From: Acinetobacter calcoaceticus
GTDB taxonomy: Bacteria > Pseudomonadota > Gammaproteobacteria > Pseudomonadales > Moraxellaceae
NCBI RefSeq assembly: GCF_016508255.1
Contig: NZ_JADVKT010000010.1
Span: 21,489 to 85,488, forward strand
Reading direction: 5' to 3'
Length of the DNA stretch: 64,000 nucleotides
In this document: positions 18,979 through 29,146 of the stretch, one piece after another
Layout: each line of letters begins with the position of its first letter
How positions within the stretch are numbered: position 1 is the first letter of the stretch
Program-made: the position numbers and the translations under genes
The notes under the pieces: generated by a model
Told to the model about the DNA's origin: nothing
The model's database searches: none
What the model saw: only the letters and a program-made list of their open reading frames with translations

Positions 18979-20048
18979 TGTTAGCACGTCGAATAGTCGC
19001 CAAATATGTGACGAAAACCACTGCGCTTGCGATGTTTGGCACCACAGTTGTTTTGTCGATTTTACAGATCTTATTTACGTACCTTGGCGAGTTGGGTGAA
19101 CTCAAACCAGACTATAACGCATGGCAAGCTCTCATCTATGTGTTGTGGGGAGCGCCTCGTTATCTATATGAAATTTTGCCTATTTCTGCCTTGATTGGTG
19201 CTGTAATTGGTTTAGGGTCACTCGCAACAAGTAGTGAACTTATTGTTATGCGCTCCGCTGGTATCAGCTTATGGCGTATTGTCGGTTGGGTTATGCGCTC
19301 CGCTTTACTGCTTATTATTTTGTCTTTTGCCTTAAGTGAATGGGTTATTCCATATACCAATGAAAAAGCAGAAAGTATTAAAAGTCACCGCTCTGTCGCT
19401 ACCTTAGGTGAAGTCAAAGGCTATTGGTCACGTGAAGGACAACGATTTATCTATATTAATTATGCTAACTCTCAGGGAAGTTTAAAAGATATTCAAGTGG
19501 TCGATTTTGACCAGAACTATTACTTGCAATCATTGATTAATGCTCAGCAAGGACAGTTCGTGAAAAATGGTCAATGGGCTCTGAAGAAAGCGGAACAAAT
19601 GGATATTTTGGCGACAGGAAATGCCATTAGAACTACCCATGATGAGCAATCACTTGCTTTAGCATTACAGCCAAAATATGTGAGCATGGTGACTTTAGAC
19701 CCTGCAGATTTATCACCAAGTCAGCTGATTAGTTTTATGCGTTATATGGATGAATATAGTCAGGTTCCAAAGACCTATCAATTGGCTTTCTGGCAAAAAG
19801 TTGCCTCGCCATTTTCGTTGGTTGCTCTGGTTCTCGTGGCGTGTTCATTTATTTTTGGGCCATTACGCCAACAATCGATGGGCTTTCGCTTGGTGATTGC
19901 ATTGTTTATTGGTTTGAGTTTCTATTATTTGCAGGATTTCTTGGGTTATGCCAGCTTGGTTTATGCCCCATCTCCTGCATGGTTCGTACTCGTACCGATC
20001 TTGTTAATGTTTGGTGCCGGAAGTTATTTGCTTTACCGCGCTCGCTAG
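18978..20048 (+). CDS. lptG: LPS export ABC transporter permease LptG
   Basis: The 356-residue partner of LptF starts MLARRIVAKYV and shows the same six-helix and periplasmic-domain arrangement. The coupling loop motif between helices, SELIVMRSAGIS (near residues 76-87), is typical and contacts the LptB ATPase. It overlaps lptF by one base, as in E. coli, so the two are cotranscribed and made in equal amounts. The last helices end in a short basic tail. Confidence 0.95.
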   Translation: MLARRIVAKYVTKTTALAMFGTTVVLSILQILFTYLGELGELKPDYNAWQALIYVLWGAPRYLYEILPISALIGAVIGLGSLATSSELIVMRSAGISLWRIVGWVMRSALLLIILSFALSEWVIPYTNEKAESIKSHRSVATLGEVKGYWSREGQRFIYINYANSQGSLKDIQVVDFDQNYYLQSLINAQQGQFVKNGQWALKKAEQMDILATGNAIRTTHDEQSLALALQPKYVSMVTLDPADLSPSQLISFMRYMDEYSQVPKTYQLAFWQKVASPFSLVALVLVACSFIFGPLRQQSMGFRLVIALFIGLSFYYLQDFLGYASLVYAPSPAWFVLVPILLMFGAGSYLLYRAR

Positions 20049-20174
20049 TAATAATTGATATTTATGGTTTTCATCACTCGTAGATATTGGTGAAAGCCAT
20101 AGGAAAAAATAGAGTCTTGACCGAAAATTCGGTAAGATATTGTGACGAAATTGTAGACAAAAGAGAAATAGATT

Positions 20175-21722
20175 ATGACGGATGCAACTGCTGGCAAGAT
20201 CCCTCACGTTCTGGTCATTATGGATGGTGTTGGACACCGTGAAGCGATTGAAGATAATGCTTTTCTTGCAGCAAAAACACCCAATTTGGCGGCAATGACA
20301 GCAAAGCATCCAAATAGTCTAATTTCTGGTTCTGGTGAAGATGTTGGTTTGCCTGATGGGCAAATGGGGAACTCTGAAGTTGGCCATATGAATCTTGGTG
20401 CTGGTCGTGTCTTGTATCAAGACTTTACCCGTATTACTAAAGATATTCGTACTGGCGACTTTTTTAAACATGAAGTGTTGATTGACGCCGTTGAAAAAGC
20501 TAAAGCCGCTAATGGTGCTGTTCATATTATGGGATTGCTCTCAGAAGGTGGCGTGCATTCACATGAAGACCATATTGTGGCGATGTGTGAACTTGCATTA
20601 AAACGTGGTGCAAAAGTTTATTTACATGCTTTCCTTGATGGCCGTGATACACCACCACGTAGCGCTCAGCCGTCTTTAGAAAAATTAGATGCATTATTTG
20701 CTCAATACCCGGGTCAAGGCCGTATCGCGACCATGATTGGCCGCTACTTTGCAATGGATCGCGACAACCGTTGGGATCGTGTTGAGCAAGCTTATCGCTT
20801 ATTGACCGAAGGTGAGGCACTTCGTACTGCGCAAACGGCAGTGGAAGGGCTAGAGTTAGCTTATGCAGCCAATGAAAATGATGAGTTTGTAAAAGCGACT
20901 CGTATTGGTGATATCGCTAAAGTGCAAGACGGTGATAGTGTTGTATTTATGAATTTCCGTGCTGACCGAGCTCGTGAAATTACTCGTGCATTTGTAGAAA
21001 AAGAATTTACTGGCTTCGAACGTAAAGTTGTACCAAACCTTTCTAAATTTGTCATGCTAACGCGTTATCAGGCTAGCATTGATGCGCCAGTTGCATACAT
21101 GCCAGAAGCATTAAAAAATTCATTGGGTGAATATTTATCTTCTCTTGGAAAGACTCAGTTACGTATTGCCGAAACTGAAAAATATGCCCATGTAACATTC
21201 TTCTTTAGTGGTGGACGTGAAGATGAATACCCAGGTGAGAAGCGTATTTTAATTCCATCTCCAAACGTTGCGACATACGATCTTAAGCCTGAAATGAGTG
21301 CTTATGAAGTCACTGATGAATTGGTTAAAGCCATTAATTCAGGTGAATACGATTTATTGGTTGTGAACTATGCCAATGGTGATATGGTGGGGCATACGGG
21401 TATTTTTGATGCGGCAGTTAAAGCAGTTGAAGCAGTCGACCTTTGTTTAGGTCGTGTTTATGAAGCGGTAATGGCAAAGAAAGGCCATATGTTGATTACT
21501 GCTGACCATGGTAACGTTGAGCAAATGCAAGACTACGAAAGCGGTCAAGTTCACACTCAACATACAACGGAACTTGTACCGTTTATCTATGTTGGCCCAA
21601 CACAAGCAACAATTGCAGAAGGTGGCGTGCTTGCCGATGTAGCACCGACGATTCTCAATTTAATGCAGATTCCTGTCCCTGCTGAAATGCAAGGCCGTAA
21701 TCTGATTACATTATCTGCATAA
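20175..21722 (+). CDS. gpmI: 2,3-bisphosphoglycerate-independent phosphoglycerate mutase
   Basis: The 515-residue manganese enzyme interconverts 3- and 2-phosphoglycerate in glycolysis and gluconeogenesis. The catalytic serine lies in [16 protein letters not shown] (near residue 65), and the metal sites include [11 protein letters not shown] (near 155), [11 protein letters not shown] (near 258) and the C-terminal [10 protein letters not shown] (near 440). Length is typical. It follows lptG after 126 bases, so it probably has its own promoter, and it is followed 15 bases later by an S41 protease gene. Confidence 0.96.
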   Translation: MTDATAGKIPHVLVIMDGVGHREAIEDNAFLAAKTPNLAAMTAKHPNSLISGSGEDVGLPDGQMGNSEVGHMNLGAGRVLYQDFTRITKDIRTGDFFKHEVLIDAVEKAKAANGAVHIMGLLSEGGVHSHEDHIVAMCELALKRGAKVYLHAFLDGRDTPPRSAQPSLEKLDALFAQYPGQGRIATMIGRYFAMDRDNRWDRVEQAYRLLTEGEALRTAQTAVEGLELAYAANENDEFVKATRIGDIAKVQDGDSVVFMNFRADRAREITRAFVEKEFTGFERKVVPNLSKFVMLTRYQASIDAPVAYMPEALKNSLGEYLSSLGKTQLRIAETEKYAHVTFFFSGGREDEYPGEKRILIPSPNVATYDLKPEMSAYEVTDELVKAINSGEYDLLVVNYANGDMVGHTGIFDAAVKAVEAVDLCLGRVYEAVMAKKGHMLITADHGNVEQMQDYESGQVHTQHTTELVPFIYVGPTQATIAEGGVLADVAPTILNLMQIPVPAEMQGRNLITLSA

Positions 21723-21737
21723 GCCAAAGGTGATTGG

Positions 21738-22922
21738 ATGCTGCAACACATTAAATATAAAAAACTTATTGTAAGTATGTTGCTGTGTTGCAGCCAATTT
21801 GCTTTTGCAGCGCCAGTTGTAAAAGAAAAATTGTCACCTTTGCATTCGGATTCGGAAGAACCGGAACATAGTTATGCAGAGGTGCCGATTGAGTCGATTC
21901 AACAGTTTGTACAAATCTATGGAATCGTTCGAGATAATTACGTTGATGTGAAGTCTGACGATGCCCTATTTCAACAAGCCATTAAAGGGCTAGTGAGTGG
22001 GCTCGATCGTTATTCGCGTTATTTGTCGGCAGAAGAATATCGTCAATTGATTCAATATACCGAAGGTGATCTTGCTTCGGTTGATTTTGCTTTAAGTCCT
22101 GAAGTGCATCTCCATAAATGGGTGATTCGTGATCTTAAAACTAGCTCAGACTCATATAAATTAGGTTTGAGAAATGGTCAGACTATTCTCAAGATTGATA
22201 ACCAAGACTTAAAAAACTTAAACCAAGATCAGGTGTTCGGACTGCTTTATGGTTCGATAGGAAGTACGCTTCAAGTACAAGCAGAAGAATTAAATGGAAA
22301 CATTAACTTAGTTCGTAATAAAAAAATAGAAACCGATATAGAACCTGTAATGCTACATAATCAGGTTCTTGTACTAAAAATTAGGGTATTTCAGCAAGAC
22401 ACGGCAAATGAAATTAAACGCTTAATTGAAGAAAATAGTTCACCACGTTTAAAAGCCGTTTTAATTGATTTGCGAAACAATCCAGGTGGGTTGTTATCGG
22501 CAGCAGTTGAGTCCGCAGATTTATTTTTAAATAATGGAATTATCGTCTCAACCAAAAGCCGTTCGGAAGGTAATCAGCAATTTCAGGCTCTGCCTGGCAA
22601 TGAGTTTCAGAATATAAAATTAGGTATATTAATTAATCATCGTTCTGCATCAGCAGCTGAAGTTTTTACTGCAGCCATGAAAGAACACCAGCGTGCGTGG
22701 GTCATGGGTGAAAAAAGTTATGGAAAAGGAGTAGTGCAAAAACTATTTCCTTTGCCAAGTGGTGCTGCGCTCCAAATGACAGTTTCACACTATTACACGC
22801 CGAATGGCAATATGATTGAAGGGCAGGGTATTCAACCTAACCAGACCTATCCTTTGCCGCCAGAAATGAAAGAAGATGTATATTTAGATCGCGTTGCAGA
22901 CTTATTTTTAAAGAGAAAGTAG
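21738..22922 (+). CDS. S41-family C-terminal processing peptidase
   Basis: The 394-residue precursor has a signal peptide (cleavage near FAFAAP, residue 25), an N-terminal helical segment with DNYVDV and SGLDRYSRYL, a PDZ domain (about residues 105-190) and an S41 serine-protease domain. The nucleophile lies in HRSASAAEVF (near 302) and the general-base lysine in GEKSYGKGVVQ (near 328). Such proteases trim or degrade periplasmic proteins at C-termini. It is cotranscribed with gpmI, an arrangement common in proteobacteria. The PDZ domain is poorly conserved here. It should not be equated with the longer Prc/Tsp. Confidence 0.88.
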   Translation: MLQHIKYKKLIVSMLLCCSQFAFAAPVVKEKLSPLHSDSEEPEHSYAEVPIESIQQFVQIYGIVRDNYVDVKSDDALFQQAIKGLVSGLDRYSRYLSAEEYRQLIQYTEGDLASVDFALSPEVHLHKWVIRDLKTSSDSYKLGLRNGQTILKIDNQDLKNLNQDQVFGLLYGSIGSTLQVQAEELNGNINLVRNKKIETDIEPVMLHNQVLVLKIRVFQQDTANEIKRLIEENSSPRLKAVLIDLRNNPGGLLSAAVESADLFLNNGIIVSTKSRSEGNQQFQALPGNEFQNIKLGILINHRSASAAEVFTAAMKEHQRAWVMGEKSYGKGVVQKLFPLPSGAALQMTVSHYYTPNGNMIEGQGIQPNQTYPLPPEMKEDVYLDRVADLFLKRK

Positions 22923-22925
22923 TTT

Positions 22926-24347
22926 TTACAGTTCCTCTCCCAATTCAGTATCTAAGCCAAACTTTTTCAGTCGATAGCGTAAAGAACGGAAGGTCATTCC
23001 TAGCTTTTTAGCTGCTAAGGTCCGGTTCCAATGTGTCATGTTCAAGGCATTCAGCAGAATATCTTTTTCAATATTTTCTAAGTAACGTTCCAAGCCTTCC
23101 ATTGGTAGTTTTGGCCGAGTTTGAGCAATCGCTGTTGATGCTGGATTCACTTGTTTAGTTGCAAGTTGCGAGTTAACGCTACTGCCTCTGAGAAGGGGCA
23201 TATTCAGGTGTGATAAATCAATGCATTCATCATCACTTAAGGTAATAGCCCGTTCAATCATATTTCTTAATTCGCGGACATTACCCGGAAAATCTTGCTG
23301 CAATAGATAAGTTTCAGCAGTCGTAGTTAGTTGTTTGCTTGGAATTTTCCATTCCATACAAACCTTTTGAATAAAATGATGGGCTAATAACAAAATATCT
23401 CCACCACGATCACGCAGTGGCGGCAACATGATATCCATAACATGAATACGGAAAAATAAGTCCTGACGGAATTTGCCTTGTCGAACCAATAAATCTAAGT
23501 CTTGATGGCTGGCGCTAATCACCCGAAAATCGACATCGATTTCCTGATCGGAACCTACAGGGCGAATTTTTTTCTCTTGCACTGCCCGAAGCAATTTAAC
23601 CTGCATATTTAACGGCAATTCAGCAATTTCATCTAAAAATAAACTGCCGCCATGTGCAGATAAAATAAGCCCTTGTTTGTCTTGATTTGCTCCCGTAAAG
23701 CTCCCTTTTTTATGTCCAAAAAGTTCACTTTCCATGAGCTCGGTTGGAATTGCTCCGCAGTTAATCGCAATAAAGGGACCTTCGCTGCGATTACTTAAAC
23801 GGTGAATAAGATTAGCAACAACTTCTTTACCTGTACCGGATTCTCCCGTAACAAACACTGGGGCTTGGGAGCGGGCTATTTTTTTAATAGCAGCACGTAA
23901 GTTCTGTATTGGTGGAGAGCGTCCAATTAATAGGTCATTCTCTAGCGTTGTTTCAGCGAACTCATGCTCTGATTTTGGCTGATTTAGCGCTTTTTTTAAT
24001 AACTGATCTAAATGAATTTGGTTAATCGGTTTGCTTACAAAATCAAAAGCTCCCGCCTTTAACGCTGCAATTGCAATATCCATATTGCCATACGCAGTTA
24101 AAACCGCAATCGGTGTGTGAGTATAAGTTTGAGAAACGTGTTTAACCAATTCTAAACCGCTACCGTCGGGTAGGTTTAAATCGGTTAAGCATGCGTCATA
24201 ATGAAACTGAGTAAAGAGTTGTTTGGCCTGTTCAACCCGATAAGCAAGATGTGTTTTAATTCCCATTCGTGCAAGAGTCATTTGCATTAAAAGGCACAAA
24301 TCTTCTTCATCGTCTACAAGCAAAACGAGTGGTTGCTGTTCTGCCAT
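22926..24347 (-). CDS. pilR: Sigma-54-dependent response regulator PilR
   Basis: The 473-residue NtrC-type activator has an N-terminal receiver (phospho-acceptor Asp in DACLTDLNLPDG near residue 56), a central AAA+ domain (Walker A GESGTGKE near 169, sigma-54 loop GSFTGAN near 216, Walker B LFLDEIAEL near 240) and a C-terminal Fis-type helix-turn-helix (WNRTLAAKKLGMTFRSLRYRLKK). Together with PilS it is expected to activate pilin transcription from an RpoN promoter. The sigma-54 loop has Ser where GAFTGA has Ala, a tolerated variant. It lies 23 bases after pilS on the minus strand. Confidence 0.9.
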   Translation of the reverse strand: MAEQQPLVLLVDDEEDLCLLMQMTLARMGIKTHLAYRVEQAKQLFTQFHYDACLTDLNLPDGSGLELVKHVSQTYTHTPIAVLTAYGNMDIAIAALKAGAFDFVSKPINQIHLDQLLKKALNQPKSEHEFAETTLENDLLIGRSPPIQNLRAAIKKIARSQAPVFVTGESGTGKEVVANLIHRLSNRSEGPFIAINCGAIPTELMESELFGHKKGSFTGANQDKQGLILSAHGGSLFLDEIAELPLNMQVKLLRAVQEKKIRPVGSDQEIDVDFRVISASHQDLDLLVRQGKFRQDLFFRIHVMDIMLPPLRDRGGDILLLAHHFIQKVCMEWKIPSKQLTTTAETYLLQQDFPGNVRELRNMIERAITLSDDECIDLSHLNMPLLRGSSVNSQLATKQVNPASTAIAQTRPKLPMEGLERYLENIEKDILLNALNMTHWNRTLAAKKLGMTFRSLRYRLKKFGLDTELGEEL

Positions 24348-24370
24348 TTCCCCAAAAACCTAATAAAAAA

Positions 24371-25939
24371 TCAATATATTATTGGGCATTCTATTCGGAA
24401 GCATGCCCCTTGTTTTTGCTCTACATAAGTGAGCTTTGCATGGTTTGCCTCACAAAAACTATGAGACAAATATAATCCTAAACCAGTTCCATTAATTTCG
24501 GTACTAAAAAATGGTTTAAATAATTGAGATATATCACGTTTTGAAACACCTTCGCCGTAATCGATCACATCAATATAGATTTTATTTGTTTGTGAATGAA
24601 TGTTGATCAGAATATGGGGTGAGTCGGGCGCATTATGTCGTAAAGCATTTCTAACAAGGTTAATCAGCACTTGTCTGAGCTGTTTCTCATCAAATAATAA
24701 TTTTAAGAATGAATCAGAAATTTTAAGCTTTATTGAATATTTAACATCAGATAGATCTTCGTCTAATAACGTCTTTATGAAGTCGTTTAATTCAATCTGG
24801 ATTGGGTGAGTTCTTTCGCTACTGGCAAGTCCTAAGGTGTCTTGAACAATACTATCGATGCGTTTTGTTTGCTTACCAATCATATGGCGTAAAGTATTTT
24901 GTTGTTCTAAATCACTATCTTTAAGTAACTCATTTGCTTGTACAATTGCTGCTAGAGGGTTACGGATTTCATGTGCAATACTGGCTGAAAGTTGCCCTAA
25001 AGCAGCAAGTTTGAGTTGTTGAGCTTGCTGATTAATGTGTTGTGCATCTTGTAAAATGAGCAGCGTCAATGCTTGTTGCGGCACTAAAAGATGCTGCACT
25101 TTAATATTAATAGAGTAGGCTGAAAGCCGAGACTCAAAAATAAATCGATCGCCTTCTTGTAGATTATCAAACTTAAGAATTTCAAATAAATCGGGGTGCC
25201 ATTTAGCTAAAGGATATTTTTCACTGGCAAATTGTGGCGGAATACCCAGCAAAGAGCAGGCAGCCGGATTACTTAGAACAATGTCATAGTTTTCATCTAG
25301 AACCAGATAGCCTTCTTCAATTTGTTCCAAAATATAGCGGTTAATATTTTGTAGTTGATAGAGCTCTATTGATTGGTGGAATGTAAGCGCCTCAAGTAAT
25401 TTAAAGCGCTGAACCGCAATTTGCCCGATCCCATGTACCACAAAAAATAAGAAGGCTAAAAGGGCACTATTACCAATTGTATTGAGATTATTGTAGTCAA
25501 ATAAACTACCGACAAAACGTTGGTAAATAACGGCAATGACTGCAAGTAATGTAATGAGCAAAGACATTCTTGCGCTGAGTAAAATTGCCGAGGTGAATAT
25601 AGCAATGACATACAGCAAGCTGAGTTGCAAATTTGGTTCACCTACAGAAAATGTAAGTAAACTCAGACAGATAATATCAACTACAAAAAATAAAATAAGC
25701 TGCCGTGTTGCCTGAGTTGCAACGAACTTAAAACATATAAGCTGAAGAAGACTTAATATGGAATAGCCAAGCAGAGTGTAAGAATATAAAGCGGGTTGTT
25801 GTAGACTGTTGTCGATTTGAGCATCGGTTAAAACCAAAATAATATTGAGGCTAACCGCAATAATAAGACGATATAAACCATACCACGTGCCCAAACGAAA
25901 AATCGTATTGGACAACGAAGAGTTTAAGGGATATTGCAT
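24371..25939 (-). CDS. pilS: Sensor histidine kinase PilS
   Basis: The 522-residue kinase has about six N-terminal transmembrane helices (residues 15-185), a PAS-like cytoplasmic domain (about 195-300), a phospho-acceptor helix SIAHEIRNPLAA near residue 325, and an HATPase domain with the N box NLVRNALRHN and G boxes GEGVS and GTGLGLYLSH. The topology matches PilS of Pseudomonas, which senses membrane pilin levels. pilS-pilR order and spacing support the assignment. A link to twitching and natural transformation is inferred from the family. Confidence 0.9.
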   Translation of the reverse strand: MQYPLNSSLSNTIFRLGTWYGLYRLIIAVSLNIILVLTDAQIDNSLQQPALYSYTLLGYSILSLLQLICFKFVATQATRQLILFFVVDIICLSLLTFSVGEPNLQLSLLYVIAIFTSAILLSARMSLLITLLAVIAVIYQRFVGSLFDYNNLNTIGNSALLAFLFFVVHGIGQIAVQRFKLLEALTFHQSIELYQLQNINRYILEQIEEGYLVLDENYDIVLSNPAACSLLGIPPQFASEKYPLAKWHPDLFEILKFDNLQEGDRFIFESRLSAYSINIKVQHLLVPQQALTLLILQDAQHINQQAQQLKLAALGQLSASIAHEIRNPLAAIVQANELLKDSDLEQQNTLRHMIGKQTKRIDSIVQDTLGLASSERTHPIQIELNDFIKTLLDEDLSDVKYSIKLKISDSFLKLLFDEKQLRQVLINLVRNALRHNAPDSPHILINIHSQTNKIYIDVIDYGEGVSKRDISQLFKPFFSTEINGTGLGLYLSHSFCEANHAKLTYVEQKQGACFRIECPIIY

Positions 25940-25949
25940 ATAAGTTTGA

Positions 25950-26585
25950 TTACGGCTTGATCAGACCATAACGGATCGCAAGATGAGTTAGTTTAACGTC
26001 ACTATCGATGGCTAGTTTTTCAAAAATACGGTAGCGGTAAGTATTTACCGTTTTGACACTTACAAAAAGTTTATCCGCAATTTCTTGAGCGCTAATACAA
26101 TTTACAACCATCATTGCAACTTGCATTTCTCGTTCTGATAGGGCGTCAAAAGGTGATTGTTGTGTGTCCGACAGATAAGAACTCGCCAACTGCTCGGCAA
26201 TATCAGCACTGAAGTATTTGCCGCCTTGCATAACTTTGTTGATTGCCCGAACCATTTCTGTAATTGGAGCACCTTTAGTGATATAGCCTTTAGCTCCTGC
26301 TTTAAGCAGAAGAGAAGGGTAAGGTTCCTCTGATAAACCACTTACAGCAATAACTTTTGTATCTGGTGCGGTTTGTAGTAAACGGCGTGTTGTTTCTACG
26401 CCCCCGATGCCTGGCATGTTGACATCAAGTAGCACAACTTGAGGATGTTTCTGACGAACAATAGCAATTGCTTCTTCACCCGATTCGGCTTGTCCAATGA
26501 CCTCTACATCGGCATGATCTTCTAACATACGGCAAATGCCTGTACGTACAAGTTCATGGTCATCCACAACTAAAACTGTAATCAA
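25950..26585 (-). CDS. gacA: GacA/UvrY-type response regulator
   Basis: The longest ORF begins at 26666, but a perfect AGGAGG at 26591-26596 sits five bases before a TTG at 26585, giving ITVLVVDDHELVR as N-terminus and a 211-residue protein, the normal GacA length. The receiver has the phospho-acceptor in VVLLDVNMPG (near 54) and the C-terminus is a LuxR-type helix-turn-helix (LSEREMQVAMMV to KTVNTYRYRIFEKL). GacA regulates motility, biofilm and virulence in A. baumannii. Its kinase gacS is not nearby, which is usual. It lies 10 bases upstream of pilS on the same strand. Confidence 0.88.
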   Translation of the reverse strand: MITVLVVDDHELVRTGICRMLEDHADVEVIGQAESGEEAIAIVRQKHPQVVLLDVNMPGIGGVETTRRLLQTAPDTKVIAVSGLSEEPYPSLLLKAGAKGYITKGAPITEMVRAINKVMQGGKYFSADIAEQLASSYLSDTQQSPFDALSEREMQVAMMVVNCISAQEIADKLFVSVKTVNTYRYRIFEKLAIDSDVKLTHLAIRYGLIKP

Positions 26586-26797
26586 GAAGACCTCCTTTCT
26601 TTCAAAAAACAAGTTTTTTGTTACATAAAGCAAAATTAGCTTGCAATGGAATGACAAAATTAGCAATCCTATTCTTATATAGTGAGCGAATAGTTGTGCA
26701 CAATTGTGTCGGTAAAAGCGTTATACCTTATACCTCAAATGTAAGGCATAATTATAGTAAGCGCAAATGTGTATCACCCTGAGTCGAGTATTGTGCC

Positions 26798-27844
26798 GTG
26801 AAAAATTCTAAAAAGTCTTTAATACATGTGCTAAGCATGTCTATTTTGCTTAGTTTGAGTTCAACAAGCTTTGCAGAACTCGTCAATAACCCGTCCTCAG
26901 GGAGTAGTGGTACTGCAAGCTTAAATTGGTCTTCAGCTGATGCTAGCCAATTTTTGAATGAGGAAGATGATGAACCAACTCCGCAAGGTTCAACATCTGT
27001 AACCACAACATTGCGTGGTGGTAATGCACCGAAAGTTATAGCATCAGCTCCTAAGTTTGCTCCAATTCGTGATACGAATGGTTACAATGCTCAGCCGAGT
27101 GTAAGTGCTCGAGCTGCATTGGTAATGGATGCGCAAACTGGTGAAGTGCTGTTTAGTAAAAACACCAATGCTTCTGTGCCAATTGCATCTATTACCAAGT
27201 TGATGACAGCAGTGGTAACGGCAGATGCTCGTTTAAACATGTCTGAAGAAATTATGCTTGAGCAAATTGATTTTGCAGGTGCAAACGGTAAAAATTCAAG
27301 TTCAACACTGCGTGTTGGCGACAAGATGAACCGTGCAGAAGTATTATTGTTTGCTTTAATGAAGTCCGAAAATCCGGCAGCAGCGGCTTTAGCGCGTACT
27401 TATCCGGGTGGTCGTCCTGCATTCGTAGCTGCGATGAATGCCAAAGCACGTTCTTTGGGTATGAGTGCAACTCATTATTACGAATCAACTGGTTTAGACC
27501 CACGTAATGTATCTTCTGCACGTGACTTAGGAATTTTGGCGAGTACAGCATCTCAATATGGTTTAATTCGTCAATTTTCAACAACACCAACCTATGATTT
27601 CAACTTAGGTTATCGTGTACTCAAATCGAACAACACCAATGCTTTAGTTCGTAATGGTGGTTGGAATATTAACTTGTCTAAGACTGGTTATATTAATGAA
27701 GCAGGTCGCTGTGTTGTTATGCATACCACTGTAAACTCACGTCCAGCCGTGATTGTATTACTTGGTGAGCCAAGTACGCAGGCACGTAATAATGATGCAA
27801 CTAACCTATTGGGTTGGTTAAGTAATTTACCAAAACGTATTTAA
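26798..27844 (+). CDS. pbpG: D-alanyl-D-alanine endopeptidase (PBP7/8)
   Basis: The 348-residue precursor starts at a GTG and has a signal peptide (cleavage near TSFAEL, residue 27), then a low-complexity Ser/Thr/Gly linker to about residue 85. The S11 penicillin-binding domain follows with the three active-site motifs: SITK near 129, SEN near 188 and KTG near 289. This low-molecular-weight PBP cuts peptidoglycan cross-links in the periplasm. A. baumannii pbpG has been linked to serum survival. The weak ribosome-binding site before the GTG is notable. Confidence 0.92.
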   Translation: MKNSKKSLIHVLSMSILLSLSSTSFAELVNNPSSGSSGTASLNWSSADASQFLNEEDDEPTPQGSTSVTTTLRGGNAPKVIASAPKFAPIRDTNGYNAQPSVSARAALVMDAQTGEVLFSKNTNASVPIASITKLMTAVVTADARLNMSEEIMLEQIDFAGANGKNSSSTLRVGDKMNRAEVLLFALMKSENPAAAALARTYPGGRPAFVAAMNAKARSLGMSATHYYESTGLDPRNVSSARDLGILASTASQYGLIRQFSTTPTYDFNLGYRVLKSNNTNALVRNGGWNINLSKTGYINEAGRCVVMHTTVNSRPAVIVLLGEPSTQARNNDATNLLGWLSNLPKRI

Positions 27845-27856
27845 TTTAAATATTCT

Positions 27857-27888
27857 AAAAACGCTTCTATCAAGAAGCGTTTTTTTTA
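27857..27888 (+). terminator. Intrinsic terminator after pbpG
   Basis: The stem AAACGCTTC/GAAGCGTTT with a short loop is followed by a T run, directly after the pbpG stop. Confidence 0.85.
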
Positions 27889-27906
27889 TGACTGTTAAAA
27901 AGGCAT

Positions 27907-27937
27907 AAAAAAACGGCTGTGTTGAACAGCCGTTTTT
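27907..27937 (-). terminator. Intrinsic terminator after thrC
   Basis: The stem AAAACGGCTGT/ACAGCCGTTTT lies just past the thrC stop, with seven T on the minus strand; on the plus strand it can back up the pbpG terminator. Confidence 0.85.
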
Positions 27938-27952
27938 ATGAAAACTCAGATT

Positions 27953-29092
27953 TTACATATTAGATAAAATCGAATCTTTTACTTGGCTCATTGTCGCATC
28001 AATTGACAACATAACTGCATCAGCACATTGTTTAATTGCAGTATCTGGGTCTTTCAAGCCATTACCAGTTACTGTACATACAATGACCGAACCTTCAGCA
28101 ATTTTACCTGCTTTAATGTCACGGATTGCGCCGCCAATAGAAGCAGCAGATGCTGGCTCAACAAATACACCTTCATACATAGAAAGTAAGCGCTGAGCTT
28201 CTAAAATTTCGTTGTCTTGAAGTTCATCAAACCAACCTTTAGAGTCGCGTACTACTGCTTTAGCATGGTTCCAGCTTTGTGGGTTACCAATACGGATTGC
28301 AGTTGCAACTGTTTCTGGGTTTTCAACTGGAGCGCCACGTAAGAATGGAGCTGCGCCAGAAGCCTGATAACCTACCATCGTTGGTAAACCTTCAGGTTTT
28401 GGACCAGTAAACTGATCTGTCGCTGCATCATAAATTACTTGTTCAAACTGATCAGCAGGTTGATTTGCTACTGCTTCAGTGTAACCCATCCAGTGAGCTG
28501 TGATGTTACCCGCGTTACCTACAGGTAAGCAGTGATAATCAGGTGCACGGCCTAAAGCTTCAACGATTTCATAAGCAATGGTTTTTTGACCTTGCAAACG
28601 GTAAGGGTTGATTGAGTTTACAATCGTTACAGGTGCTTGATCAGCAACTTCTTTTACAAGACGCATACCATCATCGAAGTTACCACGAATTTGCATAGTG
28701 ATCGCACCATACATCATCGCTTGCGCCATTTTACCCATTGCAATTTTGCCTTCTGGAATCAAAACAAATGCTTTGATACCTGCGCGTGCAGCATAGGCAG
28801 CAGCAGCAGCAGAAGTGTTACCAGTAGATGCACAGATAATCGCTTTAGAACCTTCTTCAACCGCTTTGGTTACAGCCATGGTCATACCACGGTCTTTAAA
28901 TGAACCAGTTGGGTTTAAACCCTCATATTTCACATAAATTTCAACATCTTTGCCAATAATACGTGGAATATTCTCTAGTTTAATGAGTGGGGTGTTGCCT
29001 TCACCCAAAGAGATAGCACGAGTAGTTGCCGAAACTGGCAAACGGTCACGATAACGATCTACAAGACCAGTATAACGATTGGCATTAGACAT
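27953..29092 (-). CDS. thrC: Threonine synthase
   Basis: The 379-residue PLP enzyme converts O-phosphohomoserine to threonine. The PLP lysine lies in NPTGSFKDRGM (near residue 66) and the phosphate-binding loop in PVGNAGNITA (near 193). This is the shorter class of threonine synthase, as in Pseudomonas thrC neighbours and plants, not the E. coli type. It follows hom by about 55 bases on the minus strand, forming the hom-thrC unit that sits downstream of dsbC and xerD as in P. aeruginosa. Confidence 0.95.
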   Translation of the reverse strand: MSNANRYTGLVDRYRDRLPVSATTRAISLGEGNTPLIKLENIPRIIGKDVEIYVKYEGLNPTGSFKDRGMTMAVTKAVEEGSKAIICASTGNTSAAAAAYAARAGIKAFVLIPEGKIAMGKMAQAMMYGAITMQIRGNFDDGMRLVKEVADQAPVTIVNSINPYRLQGQKTIAYEIVEALGRAPDYHCLPVGNAGNITAHWMGYTEAVANQPADQFEQVIYDAATDQFTGPKPEGLPTMVGYQASGAAPFLRGAPVENPETVATAIRIGNPQSWNHAKAVVRDSKGWFDELQDNEILEAQRLLSMYEGVFVEPASAASIGGAIRDIKAGKIAEGSVIVCTVTGNGLKDPDTAIKQCADAVMLSIDATMSQVKDSILSNM

Positions 29093-29146
29093 GATGGTGT
29101 TCCAATTAGAGGTGAAGCGGGAGAGGGAATCTTTCCCTCAACCTGA

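Noticed and set aside
20527..20820. 97-residue minus ORF inside gpmI
   Set aside because: Antisense shadow of a strongly conserved enzyme.
22926..24347. PilR GSFTGA as a loss-of-function change
   Set aside because: The Ser variant of GAFTGA occurs in working sigma-54 activators; not evidence of defect.
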